Assembly: GCA_030588275.1 (NCBI GenBank)
Contig: JAUUYJ010000037.1
Span: 1-13,575 of the forward strand
DNA length: 13,575 nt
Reading direction: 5' to 3'
Origin: Candidatus Zixiibacteriota bacterium
Lineage (GTDB): Bacteria > Zixibacteria > MSB-5A5 > GN15 > JAAZOE01
The notes beneath the pieces were generated by a model, which saw only the letters and a list, made by a program, of their open reading frames with translations, was not told the DNA's origin and searched no databases. This document shows, one piece after another, positions 1-6,764 of the stretch (position 1 is the first letter of the stretch; each line of letters starts with the position of its first letter). The position numbers and the translations under genes are program-made.

Positions 1-665
1 AGATAATCGGCAAAGTCACGGGTAATCGTTTTCGTACCGCAACTACTGCAGGGAACAAGATCGAAGGTCTTCTTCCAAATGGTCCGACTGCCATTATTGT
101 CGGCAAAAGGAATGACATCGGTCGGACAGATATTGGCGCAACTAAGGCAACCGATGCAATCGGGTGGCTCTTCGCCAAATGGGGCCGCGATCACTTTTTT
201 ATGACCTCGCATTACCGCCGATATGGCACTCTTTCCCAGGACATCGCATATACCGGTGCAGGCATAACACATAATGCAGTTGTCCCCATCCGGGACAATG
301 TCGTACGAACTTCTGGTAACTCCGTACTGACTGGCCAAGTCGGCAATCACATCCGATTCAGGACAGCGGGCTAAATACAGATCAAGAATCGTCTTGCGAA
401 TCTCCTGCACCTGCACCGTATGAGTATTGATAATCAACCCATCCTCAGCCGGGTACAGACAGGATGTGACATGCTTGGTCCAGCCATCCCATTCGGTTCG
501 AGTAATCTCAACCATACACAATCGACAGGCCCCGGTCGGCTCAATAGCCTTATGCTGGCACAGAGCCGGAACTTCGATATTTTCGCGACGAATAACGCCG
601 AGAATCATCTCATCCGGATGCGCTTTGACCGGTTTACCATTTATTGTCATCTGAATCATAGTCAT
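1..665 (-). CDS. NuoG/HoxU-like iron-sulfur subunit, 3' end beyond window
   Basis: Electron-transfer subunit of a hydrogenase- or dehydrogenase-type complex; about 221 residues are visible and the frame is open at the left edge. Residues 5-85 form a plant-type [2Fe-2S] domain with C36, C47, C50 and C69. Two four-cysteine [4Fe-4S] motifs follow, at C130/C133/C136/C140 and C170/C173/C176/C180 (the last followed by Pro). A CSSCG pair at 206-210 looks like the start of a further metal site. The His-Cys cluster motif of complex I NuoG and [FeFe]-hydrogenase HydA is not seen; the region reads ARCPESDVIADLA instead. The start at 665 lies 10 nt after the stop of the NuoF-like gene, and 659 (ATG, preceded by AGGA) is an equally good start. 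It is the last visible gene of the KOR operon. A hydrogenase or formate dehydrogenase partner probably follows, but none is visible. Confidence 0.8.
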   Translation of the reverse strand, partial: MTMIQMTINGKPVKAHPDEMILGVIRRENIEVPALCQHKAIEPTGACRLCMVEITRTEWDGWTKHVTSCLYPAEDGLIINTHTVQVQEIRKTILDLYLARCPESDVIADLASQYGVTRSSYDIVPDGDNCIMCYACTGICDVLGKSAISAVMRGHKKVIAAPFGEEPPDCIGCLSCANICPTDVIPFADNNGSRTIWKKTFDLVPCSSCGTKTITRDFADY

Positions 666-675
666 CCTAATCCCA

Positions 676-2532
676 CTAAATTATGTCAATCGCCTCAAAA
701 TTGCAGACCGCTTCGCATGATCCGCATTGGGTGCATAAATCCTGATTTAAGACATGCAGTTTCTTCTTCTCGCCGGTGATCGCTTCCGTCGGGCAAACCT
801 TGATACAAGCCATACATCCGGTACATTCGTCGTTAATGACAAATTTTATTAAGGAACGACAGATCCCGGCGGGACATTTTTTGTCATTGATGTGCGCCAA
901 ATACTCCTCGCGGAAATAGGTCAGCGTACTGATAAACGGATTGGGACCGGATTGTCCCAAGCCGCACAAAGATCCAATCTGGATTGTTTTTGATAACTGC
1001 TCCATCAAATCCAAATCAGCCTCGGTTGCTTTCCCTTCGGTAATTTTGGTACATAGGTTCAATAACTGATAAAGTCCTTCGCGGCACGGACTACATTTGC
1101 CGCACGATTCTTCCACTAGAAAATGGAGAAAATAACGGGCCACTTCGACCATGCAGGTCCGGTCATCCATGACAATCATGCCACCGGAACCCATCATCGA
1201 ACCAACTTCGGTCAGGCTGTCAAAATCGACCGGCAGATCGAGCTTATCTTCGGGAAGACAGCCACCCGATGGGCCACCGGTTTGCACCGCTTTGAAGGTT
1301 CGCCCTTCCGGCACACCACCACCGATGTCAAAAATAATATCTCTGAGAGTTACTCCCATCGGTACTTCGACCAGTCCGGTATTTTTTACCTTACCGGCTA
1401 ATGAAAACGCTTTGGTTCCGGTAGATTTTTTGGTCCCGATGCTTGAGAACCATTTTGATCCCTTGTCCAGAATAACCGGGACGGTTGCAAACGTCTCGAC
1501 GTTGTTCAATACGGTCGGTTTATCAAAGACCCCTTTGACGACCGAGCGGATATATTTCGCTCGTGGTTCTCCCACCTCACCGGCAACCGATTTCATCAGA
1601 GCCGATGATTCACCGCAAACAAATGCCCCACCACCCCGAATCACCAGAACGTCAAAATCGAACCCGGAATTAAAAATATTCTTACCTAAGAAATTATGCT
1701 CACGGGCCGCTTCTATAGCTTTCTGCATATTGATGACCGCCAGAGGATATTCTTCCCTGACGTAGATATAGCCATAATTGGAACCGACGGCAAAGGCGCA
1801 GATAATCATCCCTTCCAAAACCGAATGCGGATCACCTTCCATGATGCACCGATCCATAAAGGCACCGGGGTCTCCCTCGTCACCATTGCAGATTACATAG
1901 CGAGGTTCATCGTCGATTTTGGCGCAGGTAGCCCATTTGCGACCGGTCGAAAAACCGCCGCCGCCCCGACCACGCAGACCCGATTTGGAAACTTCGTCAA
2001 GCACCTTGGCCGGTTTCATCCTGGTCAGAACTTTGCCCAGAGCAGAATAGCCACCCATCGCAATATAATCGTCAATCCGGTCCGGGTCAATCTGACCACA
2101 GTTACGAAGGGAAATGCGTTGTTGGTTCTTGTAGAAAGGAATCTCCTGATAATCGGCCATCTTTTTGGCATGGTCATCAGGGTCGGTGTATAACAGCTTT
2201 TCGATAATTTCGCCATTAACCAGCGTCTTGGCGACAATATCTTTGACATGCGCTTTTTTGACCTTGGTGTAGAAAATTCGTTCCGGTTCGATGATAACCA
2301 GCGGTCCCCGTGCGCAGAAGCCGTGACAACCGACCTGCTTGACCGCCTCAACCGTCACCCCTTTAACCTTCTTCTGCTTGAGAACCTTGCGGAATTCGCT
2401 CAGGAGTTGATCGGAACCACCAGCCAGACAGCCTGGCCCGAGGCAGATCAGAACTTTCTTTTTTTGTCGGTCTAATTTCTGACAAGCATCATCCTGCATC
2501 TTTTTCAATTTATCAATTGAGTCGATTACCAT
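676..2532 (-). CDS. hndC: NuoF-like NAD(P)H-FMN/iron-sulfur subunit, HndC/HydB type
   Basis: Flavoprotein that exchanges electrons between NAD(P)H and iron-sulfur clusters in soluble bifurcating hydrogenases and related complexes. The 618 residues match HydB/HndC architecture. A thioredoxin-like [2Fe-2S] domain (about 25-115) has C30, C35, C69 and C73. The FMN-binding glycine-rich motif GLRGRGGGGFSTGRKW is at 185-200 and NGDEGDPGAF at 216-225. The nucleotide motif at 300-314 reads GESSAL where complex I has GEETAL. The N3-type [4Fe-4S] site is C477/C480/C483 plus C523. A C-terminal 2x[4Fe-4S] ferredoxin domain has C570/C573/C576/C580 and C600/C603/C606/C610. The stretch PRAKYIRS (323-330) with KPTVLNNVET (338-347) resembles HndC rather than complex I NuoF. 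The gene starts 11 nt after the NuoE-like stop with only a weak SD, suggesting translational coupling. The physiological partner is not certain. Confidence 0.92.
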   Translation of the reverse strand: MVIDSIDKLKKMQDDACQKLDRQKKKVLICLGPGCLAGGSDQLLSEFRKVLKQKKVKGVTVEAVKQVGCHGFCARGPLVIIEPERIFYTKVKKAHVKDIVAKTLVNGEIIEKLLYTDPDDHAKKMADYQEIPFYKNQQRISLRNCGQIDPDRIDDYIAMGGYSALGKVLTRMKPAKVLDEVSKSGLRGRGGGGFSTGRKWATCAKIDDEPRYVICNGDEGDPGAFMDRCIMEGDPHSVLEGMIICAFAVGSNYGYIYVREEYPLAVINMQKAIEAAREHNFLGKNIFNSGFDFDVLVIRGGGAFVCGESSALMKSVAGEVGEPRAKYIRSVVKGVFDKPTVLNNVETFATVPVILDKGSKWFSSIGTKKSTGTKAFSLAGKVKNTGLVEVPMGVTLRDIIFDIGGGVPEGRTFKAVQTGGPSGGCLPEDKLDLPVDFDSLTEVGSMMGSGGMIVMDDRTCMVEVARYFLHFLVEESCGKCSPCREGLYQLLNLCTKITEGKATEADLDLMEQLSKTIQIGSLCGLGQSGPNPFISTLTYFREEYLAHINDKKCPAGICRSLIKFVINDECTGCMACIKVCPTEAITGEKKKLHVLNQDLCTQCGSCEAVCNFEAIDII

Positions 2533-2543
2533 CTCAGTATTTT

Positions 2544-3002
2544 CTAACCTTTCTTAGCCAGTCCAACGGCCCGATCACAGCGAACGTTTCCATGATATGT
2601 CTCGTTGACGATCAGAACCGGAGCCATCGCGCAAGCACCGACGCAATTAACAACTTCAATAGTAAACTTCAGATCGGTTGAGGTTTCCCCGACCTTCAAA
2701 TTCAGTTCCGTTTCCAACTGCTCAACCATCAAATCGGCCCCATTGATATGACACGCCGTTCCCTGACAGATCCGAATGATCGTCTCGCCGCGTGGTTTGA
2801 GGCTAAAAGCGTTATAAAAAGTTGACGCGCTGAATACTTTGCTTAATGGAACGCCCAACTGCTTGGCCGCTTCACTCATCGCATCGCACGGCAGATAACG
2901 AAATTCTTTTTGAATATCCTGCAGAACGGTTATCAGCGCCTGCGGATTTTTCGGATTACGATCAAATATCTTCTTCAGCTTGGTTTTTTCTGCGGTCGTC
3001 AT
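2544..3002 (-). CDS. hndA: NuoE-like [2Fe-2S] thioredoxin-fold subunit (HndA/HydC type)
   Basis: Small subunit partner of the NuoF-like flavoprotein; it carries one [2Fe-2S] cluster and belongs to the 24-kDa complex I subunit family. The 152-residue protein has an N-terminal helical part (1-70, with STFYNAFSL at 60-68) and a thioredoxin-like domain with the four ligands C79, C84, C120 and C124 in the usual CX4C...CX3C spacing. The length matches HydC/HndA (about 150-165). Its ATG overlaps the korC stop as ATGA, and its SD (AGGG, 7 nt upstream) lies inside korC, so it is probably translationally coupled to the oxidoreductase. NuoE of a complete complex I is less likely, because no other Nuo genes are seen and the partner subunit is HndC-like. 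Confidence 0.93.
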   Translation of the reverse strand: MTTAEKTKLKKIFDRNPKNPQALITVLQDIQKEFRYLPCDAMSEAAKQLGVPLSKVFSASTFYNAFSLKPRGETIIRICQGTACHINGADLMVEQLETELNLKVGETSTDLKFTIEVVNCVGACAMAPVLIVNETYHGNVRCDRAVGLAKKG

Positions 3003-3562
3003 ACTTTGTCCCTAACCTGCAGTCCGGAAACCGCCTTGGCCCCTTCTTTGAAGGCCCGTTTGTTAATTTCCAAAGCACTTTTCTTATGCCCCAGTTTGGT
3101 GATCAACATGTTCTCAAGAGATTTCATCTTAACAACCCCGGTTGCCTTAACGTAGGCGGCCAGCATCACCATGTTAGCCGCTTTGGGATTGCCCAGCTTC
3201 ATGGCAATTTCATTTATCGGAATCTTGACTTCGATCAGGTCACTCCGTCCCGAAGGAGTGTCAATCAGGGAGCTGTTAATAAGTAGCAATGCCCCGGCCC
3301 GAAGTGAAGGCACAAATTTATCAAGCGACGGACGATTAAAAACGCAGGCACCGGCTGGATTGTTTATAATCGGCGAACCGATTCTGGTATCGGAAACAAC
3401 GATGGTGCAGTTGGCCGTTCCGCCCCGCATCTCCGGGCCGTAAGAAGGAATCCAGCAGACCTGTTTCCCCTCTTCCATCGCGGTGTAAGCCAACAGCTGT
3501 CCAGCGGTCATTATCCCCTGTCCGCCAAAACCGGCAAAGACAACATCAATCTGCCCACTCAT
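2999..3562 (-). CDS. korC: 2-oxoacid:ferredoxin oxidoreductase, gamma subunit (KorC)
   Basis: Gamma subunit of a four-subunit 2-oxoacid:ferredoxin oxidoreductase; in this superfamily the gamma domain helps bind coenzyme A. The 187-residue protein contains GFGGQGIMTAG (11-21), YGPEMRGG (41-48) and a conserved NPKAANMVMLAAY region (125-137), all typical of the POR gamma domain, and the length is normal. The ATG at 3562 is chosen because a strong GGGAGGAG SD lies 7 nt upstream and homology starts there; the frame stays open to 3766 inside korB but that extension is not credible. It starts 1 nt after the korB stop and overlaps the NuoE-like gene by 4 nt. Substrate assignment (2-oxoglutarate) is inferred from the neighbouring subunits. 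Confidence 0.94.
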   Translation of the reverse strand: MSGQIDVVFAGFGGQGIMTAGQLLAYTAMEEGKQVCWIPSYGPEMRGGTANCTIVVSDTRIGSPIINNPAGACVFNRPSLDKFVPSLRAGALLLINSSLIDTPSGRSDLIEVKIPINEIAMKLGNPKAANMVMLAAYVKATGVVKMKSLENMLITKLGHKKSALEINKRAFKEGAKAVSGLQVRDKV

Positions 3563-3563
3563 T

Positions 3564-4325
3564 TTAAGTCTCCTCCCGATCAGGATCAGAATATAAACCC
3601 AGCGGGTAATATGGAACCATGTCGCTTTCGACCCATTTGGTCGAAGCCTCCGGGGTAATCCCCCAGTTGGTCGGACAGGTTGAAAGAACTTCCACCATAG
3701 AGAAACAACGGTTCTCGACCTGAAGCTGGAAGGCCCGTTTGATCGCTTTCTTAGCGGCGATCGCATGGAGCGGTGTATGCACCGCCACCCGTGCGATGTA
3801 TGATGGGGTCTTCAGAGTTGATAACATCTCCGACATACGAATCGGGAACCCAACCTTATCGGTATCACGTCCGCCAGGCGAGGTAGTCGTTTTTTGATTC
3901 GGCATTGTCGTCGGCGCCATCTGTCCACCAGTCATCCCATAAATGGCGTTGTTGACAAAGATCGTTGTAAACTTTTCACCTCGATTGGCGGCATGAACAA
4001 TTTCTCCCATGCCGATTGAGGCCAGATCGCCATCCCCCTGATAGGTAAAGACAATCATATCGGGACGAACCCGTTTAAATCCGGTTGCCAAGGCGGGAGC
4101 GCGTCCGTGCGGCGCTTCGATAAAATCGACATTAAAATAATTATAAATCAGCACCGAACAACCGACCGGAGCAACACCGACCGATCGACCGGATACACCC
4201 AGTTCATCCAGTGACTCAGCCACCATCCGATGAATAATCCCATGAGTGCAACCGGGACAATAATGAGTCGTGTTATCGCTCATCGACTCCGGTCGCTTGA
4301 AGGTAGTTATCAAATTACTCGACAT
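3564..4325 (-). CDS. korB: 2-oxoglutarate:ferredoxin oxidoreductase, beta subunit (TPP-binding)
   Basis: Catalytic beta subunit binding thiamine pyrophosphate; it decarboxylates 2-oxoglutarate (or works in reverse) and passes electrons to iron-sulfur clusters. In 253 residues it shows HYCPGCTHG (21-29), APVGCSV (52-58), the TPP/Mg motif GDGDLASIG (97-105) with the paired asparagines NN at 125-126, then AIYGMTGGQMAPTT (127-140), and the KorB-like CPTNWG at 217-222 and YPLGLY at 240-245. The start at 4325 has GGAG 5 nt upstream; the frame extends to 4508 inside korA without supporting homology. It lies 10 nt after korA and 1 nt before korC. A branched-chain 2-oxoacid (VOR) substrate cannot be excluded. 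Confidence 0.94.
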   Translation of the reverse strand: MSSNLITTFKRPESMSDNTTHYCPGCTHGIIHRMVAESLDELGVSGRSVGVAPVGCSVLIYNYFNVDFIEAPHGRAPALATGFKRVRPDMIVFTYQGDGDLASIGMGEIVHAANRGEKFTTIFVNNAIYGMTGGQMAPTTMPNQKTTTSPGGRDTDKVGFPIRMSEMLSTLKTPSYIARVAVHTPLHAIAAKKAIKRAFQLQVENRCFSMVEVLSTCPTNWGITPEASTKWVESDMVPYYPLGLYSDPDREET

Positions 4326-4335
4326 AGAATCTCCA

Positions 4336-5454
4336 TCATCCCTTAATCTGTTTCTTGCGGCTTGATTTGGTTTTTTTGGCTTTTGGGGAAGGCTTGAGTA
4401 GCTCCCGGATCTTATCCTTGACCTCATTCGGAGTCGGAACGATCCCGCCGGTTCGACCAAAGAAATCAACCGGTTTCTTACCCACCACGTACCGTTCAAC
4501 ATCCTCAACCATCTGTCCCATGCTCATCTCAACCGTCAACACCCTTTTGATATTCTTCTTGGTTGCTTCAGCATAAAGTTCCGCGCCGGGAAAAGGATAG
4601 AGCGTAATCGGACGCATCAGGCCAACCGAAATCCCCTCATCTGCCAGTTCATCAATCACCGTCTGGCAAATACGGGCCATCGTACCATAGGAAATGATCA
4701 ACAGTTGATTGTCATTTGAAACATGGTACAGCTCATGACGAGATTCTGCTTCGACAATTTTCTTATACTTCTCAGCCAGCTTAATGCTGTTGTCTTCCAG
4801 CTTTTTCGGATCGAGATAAAGCGACTTGGTGATCCGGGCCGGACGATTATCGGCTCCGGTCAGGGCCCAGTCAAAATCATCCGGGTTGTTTTCGTCCCGA
4901 TACTTTTCGGGAAATTCGACCGATTCCATCATCTGTCCGATCATCCCATCACCGATTATCATCACCGGGTTGCGATATTTATCGGCCAGATCAAATGCCA
5001 GGATGGTCAGGTCAACCGCTTCCTGCACCGATGCGGGAGCCAAAACGATCAAGCGATAATCACCATGACCGCCCCCCTTGGTTGCTTGAAAATAATCTGA
5101 CTGCGCCGGCAATATCCCACCTAATCCCGGTCCACCTCTCATGATGTTCAGAATGACGACCGGAAGATGGGCACCGGCCATGTAGGAAATCGATTCCTGC
5201 ATCAGGCTGATTCCCGGTGAGGAGGAGGTGGTAAAGACCCGCTTACCGCTGGCGGCCGCGCCAAAGATCATATTCCCAACGGCGACCTCTGACTCACCCT
5301 GCACAAAAACGCCACTCACTTCCGGGAGACGCCAGCACAAATATTCGGCAACTTCGCTTTGAGGTGTTATCGGATAGGCAAAATAGTTGATCGCTCCAGC
5401 CGCAATTGCCGCTTCGCCGATCGCCTCATTCCCCTTCATCAATTTCTTGGTCAT
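4336..5454 (-). CDS. korA: 2-oxoglutarate:ferredoxin oxidoreductase, alpha subunit
   Basis: Alpha subunit of the 2-oxoacid:ferredoxin oxidoreductase. The 372 residues hold the pyrimidine-binding N domain, with YPITPQSEVAEYL (27-39), QGESEVA (52-58), TTSSSPGISLMQE (75-87) and RGGPGLGGILPAQSDYFQA (106-124), then a transketolase-C-like domain with ISYGTMAR (254-261) and LMRPITLYPFPG (279-290). This is the separate-subunit form, in contrast to the long fused gamma-alpha KorA of many aerobes. The start is ATG at 5454, 19 nt after korD, with GAAGG about 8 nt upstream. The C-terminus carries an unusual lysine-rich tail (about 354-372) beyond the conserved domain. The motif set favours 2-oxoglutarate over pyruvate, but the substrate is an inference. 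Confidence 0.94.
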   Translation of the reverse strand: MTKKLMKGNEAIGEAAIAAGAINYFAYPITPQSEVAEYLCWRLPEVSGVFVQGESEVAVGNMIFGAAASGKRVFTTSSSPGISLMQESISYMAGAHLPVVILNIMRGGPGLGGILPAQSDYFQATKGGGHGDYRLIVLAPASVQEAVDLTILAFDLADKYRNPVMIIGDGMIGQMMESVEFPEKYRDENNPDDFDWALTGADNRPARITKSLYLDPKKLEDNSIKLAEKYKKIVEAESRHELYHVSNDNQLLIISYGTMARICQTVIDELADEGISVGLMRPITLYPFPGAELYAEATKKNIKRVLTVEMSMGQMVEDVERYVVGKKPVDFFGRTGGIVPTPNEVKDKIRELLKPSPKAKKTKSSRKKQIKG

Positions 5455-5473
5455 ATCAAACGCCTTCTATATT

Positions 5474-5704
5474 TTATTCAAACAGGACAAATCGAGTACC
5501 GTGCGATTGAACTTTAATCGCCACATCAGGACACATAATTGCGCATAACTGACAGCCGATACAGTGCGTCGGCTCGTTCAAGCGGGCGTAAAAATACCCC
5601 TTGAGATTAATCTCTTTTGACATCTCCAGAATATGCGTCGGGCAGACCTGAACGCACAACTCGCACCCTTTGCAATAATTTATATCTATTTTCACACCCG
5701 GCAT
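5474..5704 (-). CDS. korD: 2x[4Fe-4S] ferredoxin-like delta subunit of 2-oxoacid oxidoreductase
   Basis: Small iron-sulfur delta subunit that carries electrons from the TPP site to external ferredoxin. The 76 residues contain two CX2CX2CX3CP motifs, C11/C14/C17/C21 and C48/C51/C54/C58, with the delta-specific spacer EINLKGYFYARL between them, which sets it apart from a free ferredoxin. Length and position first in the D-A-B-C order are typical of korDABC/vorDABC clusters. It starts 7 nt after the ATPase stop; its purine-rich SD (GAAGAAGGA) is formed by the 3' end of that gene. Confidence 0.94.
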   Translation of the reverse strand: MPGVKIDINYCKGCELCVQVCPTHILEMSKEINLKGYFYARLNEPTHCIGCQLCAIMCPDVAIKVQSHGTRFVLFE

Positions 5705-5711
5705 ATTTTCT

Positions 5712-6500
5712 TTATCCTTCTTCCTTCTTTTGGCTTCCTCGGTTGGAGCTACGCTCCCAAGGTTTTAACATCTCCCGCGACAACGGCAGGACAGGACAGT
5801 CAAACTGTCCAGCATCCATCTCATCCAAAATTGGTTTTAGAGCAGAGACAAACGAACAGGTTAAACCGGATCGACGGGCCACCTCAGATGTCAGGAGGTA
5901 TCCCTCGGCAACAACCGTCACATCGGTCTCGTCGATCATATGACTGTTGGAAATCAACCCGGTAAACTTCAACCCGGATGTATCTTCAATCCGCTTCATC
6001 GTCTTCAGACATCCTTCAACCGAATCGGTTTGCGGACGACGGCTATTTATCACCATCAGCATATCATAACTGCCCGGAACGAACAGATTCGCCACAGAAC
6101 CCAAAGCCTTGGTCCCCTGACTATCCCCGCCGATATCAAGAATGACAAGACCGTCCGGCTGTCCGATGACACCACGCACTTCCGGCATCAAAATCGGTAG
6201 GTCGGCATAGAACTGACCACCGGTTGGAACGATAACCCGAATCCCCAAAGCTTCCATCGGCTGGGCAATTTCCCGTGATCTAAAATATGGATTGACCAGG
6301 TCGAAATCGACAATTGTGACTTTTTCGGCCCCTTGCCCCCCTTGCTTCTTTAAAAATTGAGCCAGATTTACCGCAACCTCCGTTTTGCCGCTCCCAAAAC
6401 CACCAACAATAGCGACGATTTTGTTGGAAAACTGCGGATATTGGAGGTTTATTTTGTCGGCCATTGGCATAATTTCTGTGTCAATCAAGGTTGTCGGCAT
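5712..6500 (-). CDS. SIMIBI-class P-loop ATPase (CobQ/MinD-like), first gene of KOR operon
   Basis: Nucleotide-binding protein of 262 residues, function unknown. Visible motifs are Walker A GGFGSGKT (33-40), VDFDLVNPYFRSRE (64-77, the switch region typical of MinD/CobQ-like proteins) and a Walker B-like LDIGGD (121-126), plus INSRRPQ (151-157). There is no signal peptide, membrane segment or CXXC metal site, so it is not an obvious Mrp/NBP35 iron-sulfur carrier. The start is uncertain: ATG 6500 is the longest and its only GAGGAG lies 15 nt upstream, while ATG 6470 and 6464 are also possible and the conserved fold begins near residue 26. It sits directly upstream of korD and is probably co-transcribed, which suggests a role in assembly or regulation of the oxidoreductase; that role is inference. 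Confidence 0.85.
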   Translation of the reverse strand: MPTTLIDTEIMPMADKINLQYPQFSNKIVAIVGGFGSGKTEVAVNLAQFLKKQGGQGAEKVTIVDFDLVNPYFRSREIAQPMEALGIRVIVPTGGQFYADLPILMPEVRGVIGQPDGLVILDIGGDSQGTKALGSVANLFVPGSYDMLMVINSRRPQTDSVEGCLKTMKRIEDTSGLKFTGLISNSHMIDETDVTVVAEGYLLTSEVARRSGLTCSFVSALKPILDEMDAGQFDCPVLPLSREMLKPWERSSNRGSQKKEEG

Positions 6501-6572
6501 CGTTCACTCAGCAATCTCCTCAGGACTTTAGGAAGTGAAAAATCGACCTTTCGGCCCCAAATATCGCTTCTA

Positions 6573-6601
6573 AATATCTGATATTTGTACTGATAAGTCA
6601 A
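6573..6601 (-). promoter_or_regulatory. Predicted sigma70-type promoter of the ATPase-kor operon
   Basis: Reading the minus strand, TTGACT (6601-6596) is followed after 17 bp by GATATT (6578-6573). Spacing is ideal and the -35 box matches 5 of 6 consensus bases. It gives a leader of about 65 nt before ATG 6500 and is the best match in the gap. Confidence 0.5.
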
Positions 6602-6649
6602 GGAAGTTGTGAAATTAATCACTAATTACAACGAAACCAAGCTTATCCG

Positions 6650-6679
6650 TTATCCGGTGAGTAAAAACTAACCGGATAA
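6650..6679. promoter_or_regulatory. 9-bp inverted repeat upstream of kor operon promoter
   Basis: TTATCCGGT (6650-6658) and its exact reverse complement ACCGGATAA (6671-6679) are separated by 12 bp. No U-run follows on either strand, so a terminator is unlikely. The location, about 50-80 bp upstream of the -35 box, fits an operator or activator site. TTATCCG is also repeated directly at 6643-6649. No regulator can be named. Confidence 0.4.
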
Positions 6680-6764
6680 TTTCATGAGCAACCTAAAACA
6701 TTTGGCTACTTCAAGTTATACTTGACAATTAATTGCGACCCAAAGGCTCAGGAAAAAACCCGAC

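Noticed and set aside
1151..1765. Plus-strand open frame of 204 codons inside the NuoF-like gene
   Set aside because: It is antisense to a well-conserved gene, has low-complexity Pro/Ser/Thr composition and no recognisable domain.
3563..3766. Upstream extension of the korC frame into korB
   Set aside because: A strong SD and the family N-terminus place the start at 3562; the extension has no homology.
4326..4508. Upstream extension of the korB frame into korA
   Set aside because: GGAG and the conserved region support ATG 4325; the extension only mirrors korA in another frame.
6722..6727. Perfect TTGACA on the plus strand
   Set aside because: No -10 box at suitable spacing and no plus-strand gene follows.
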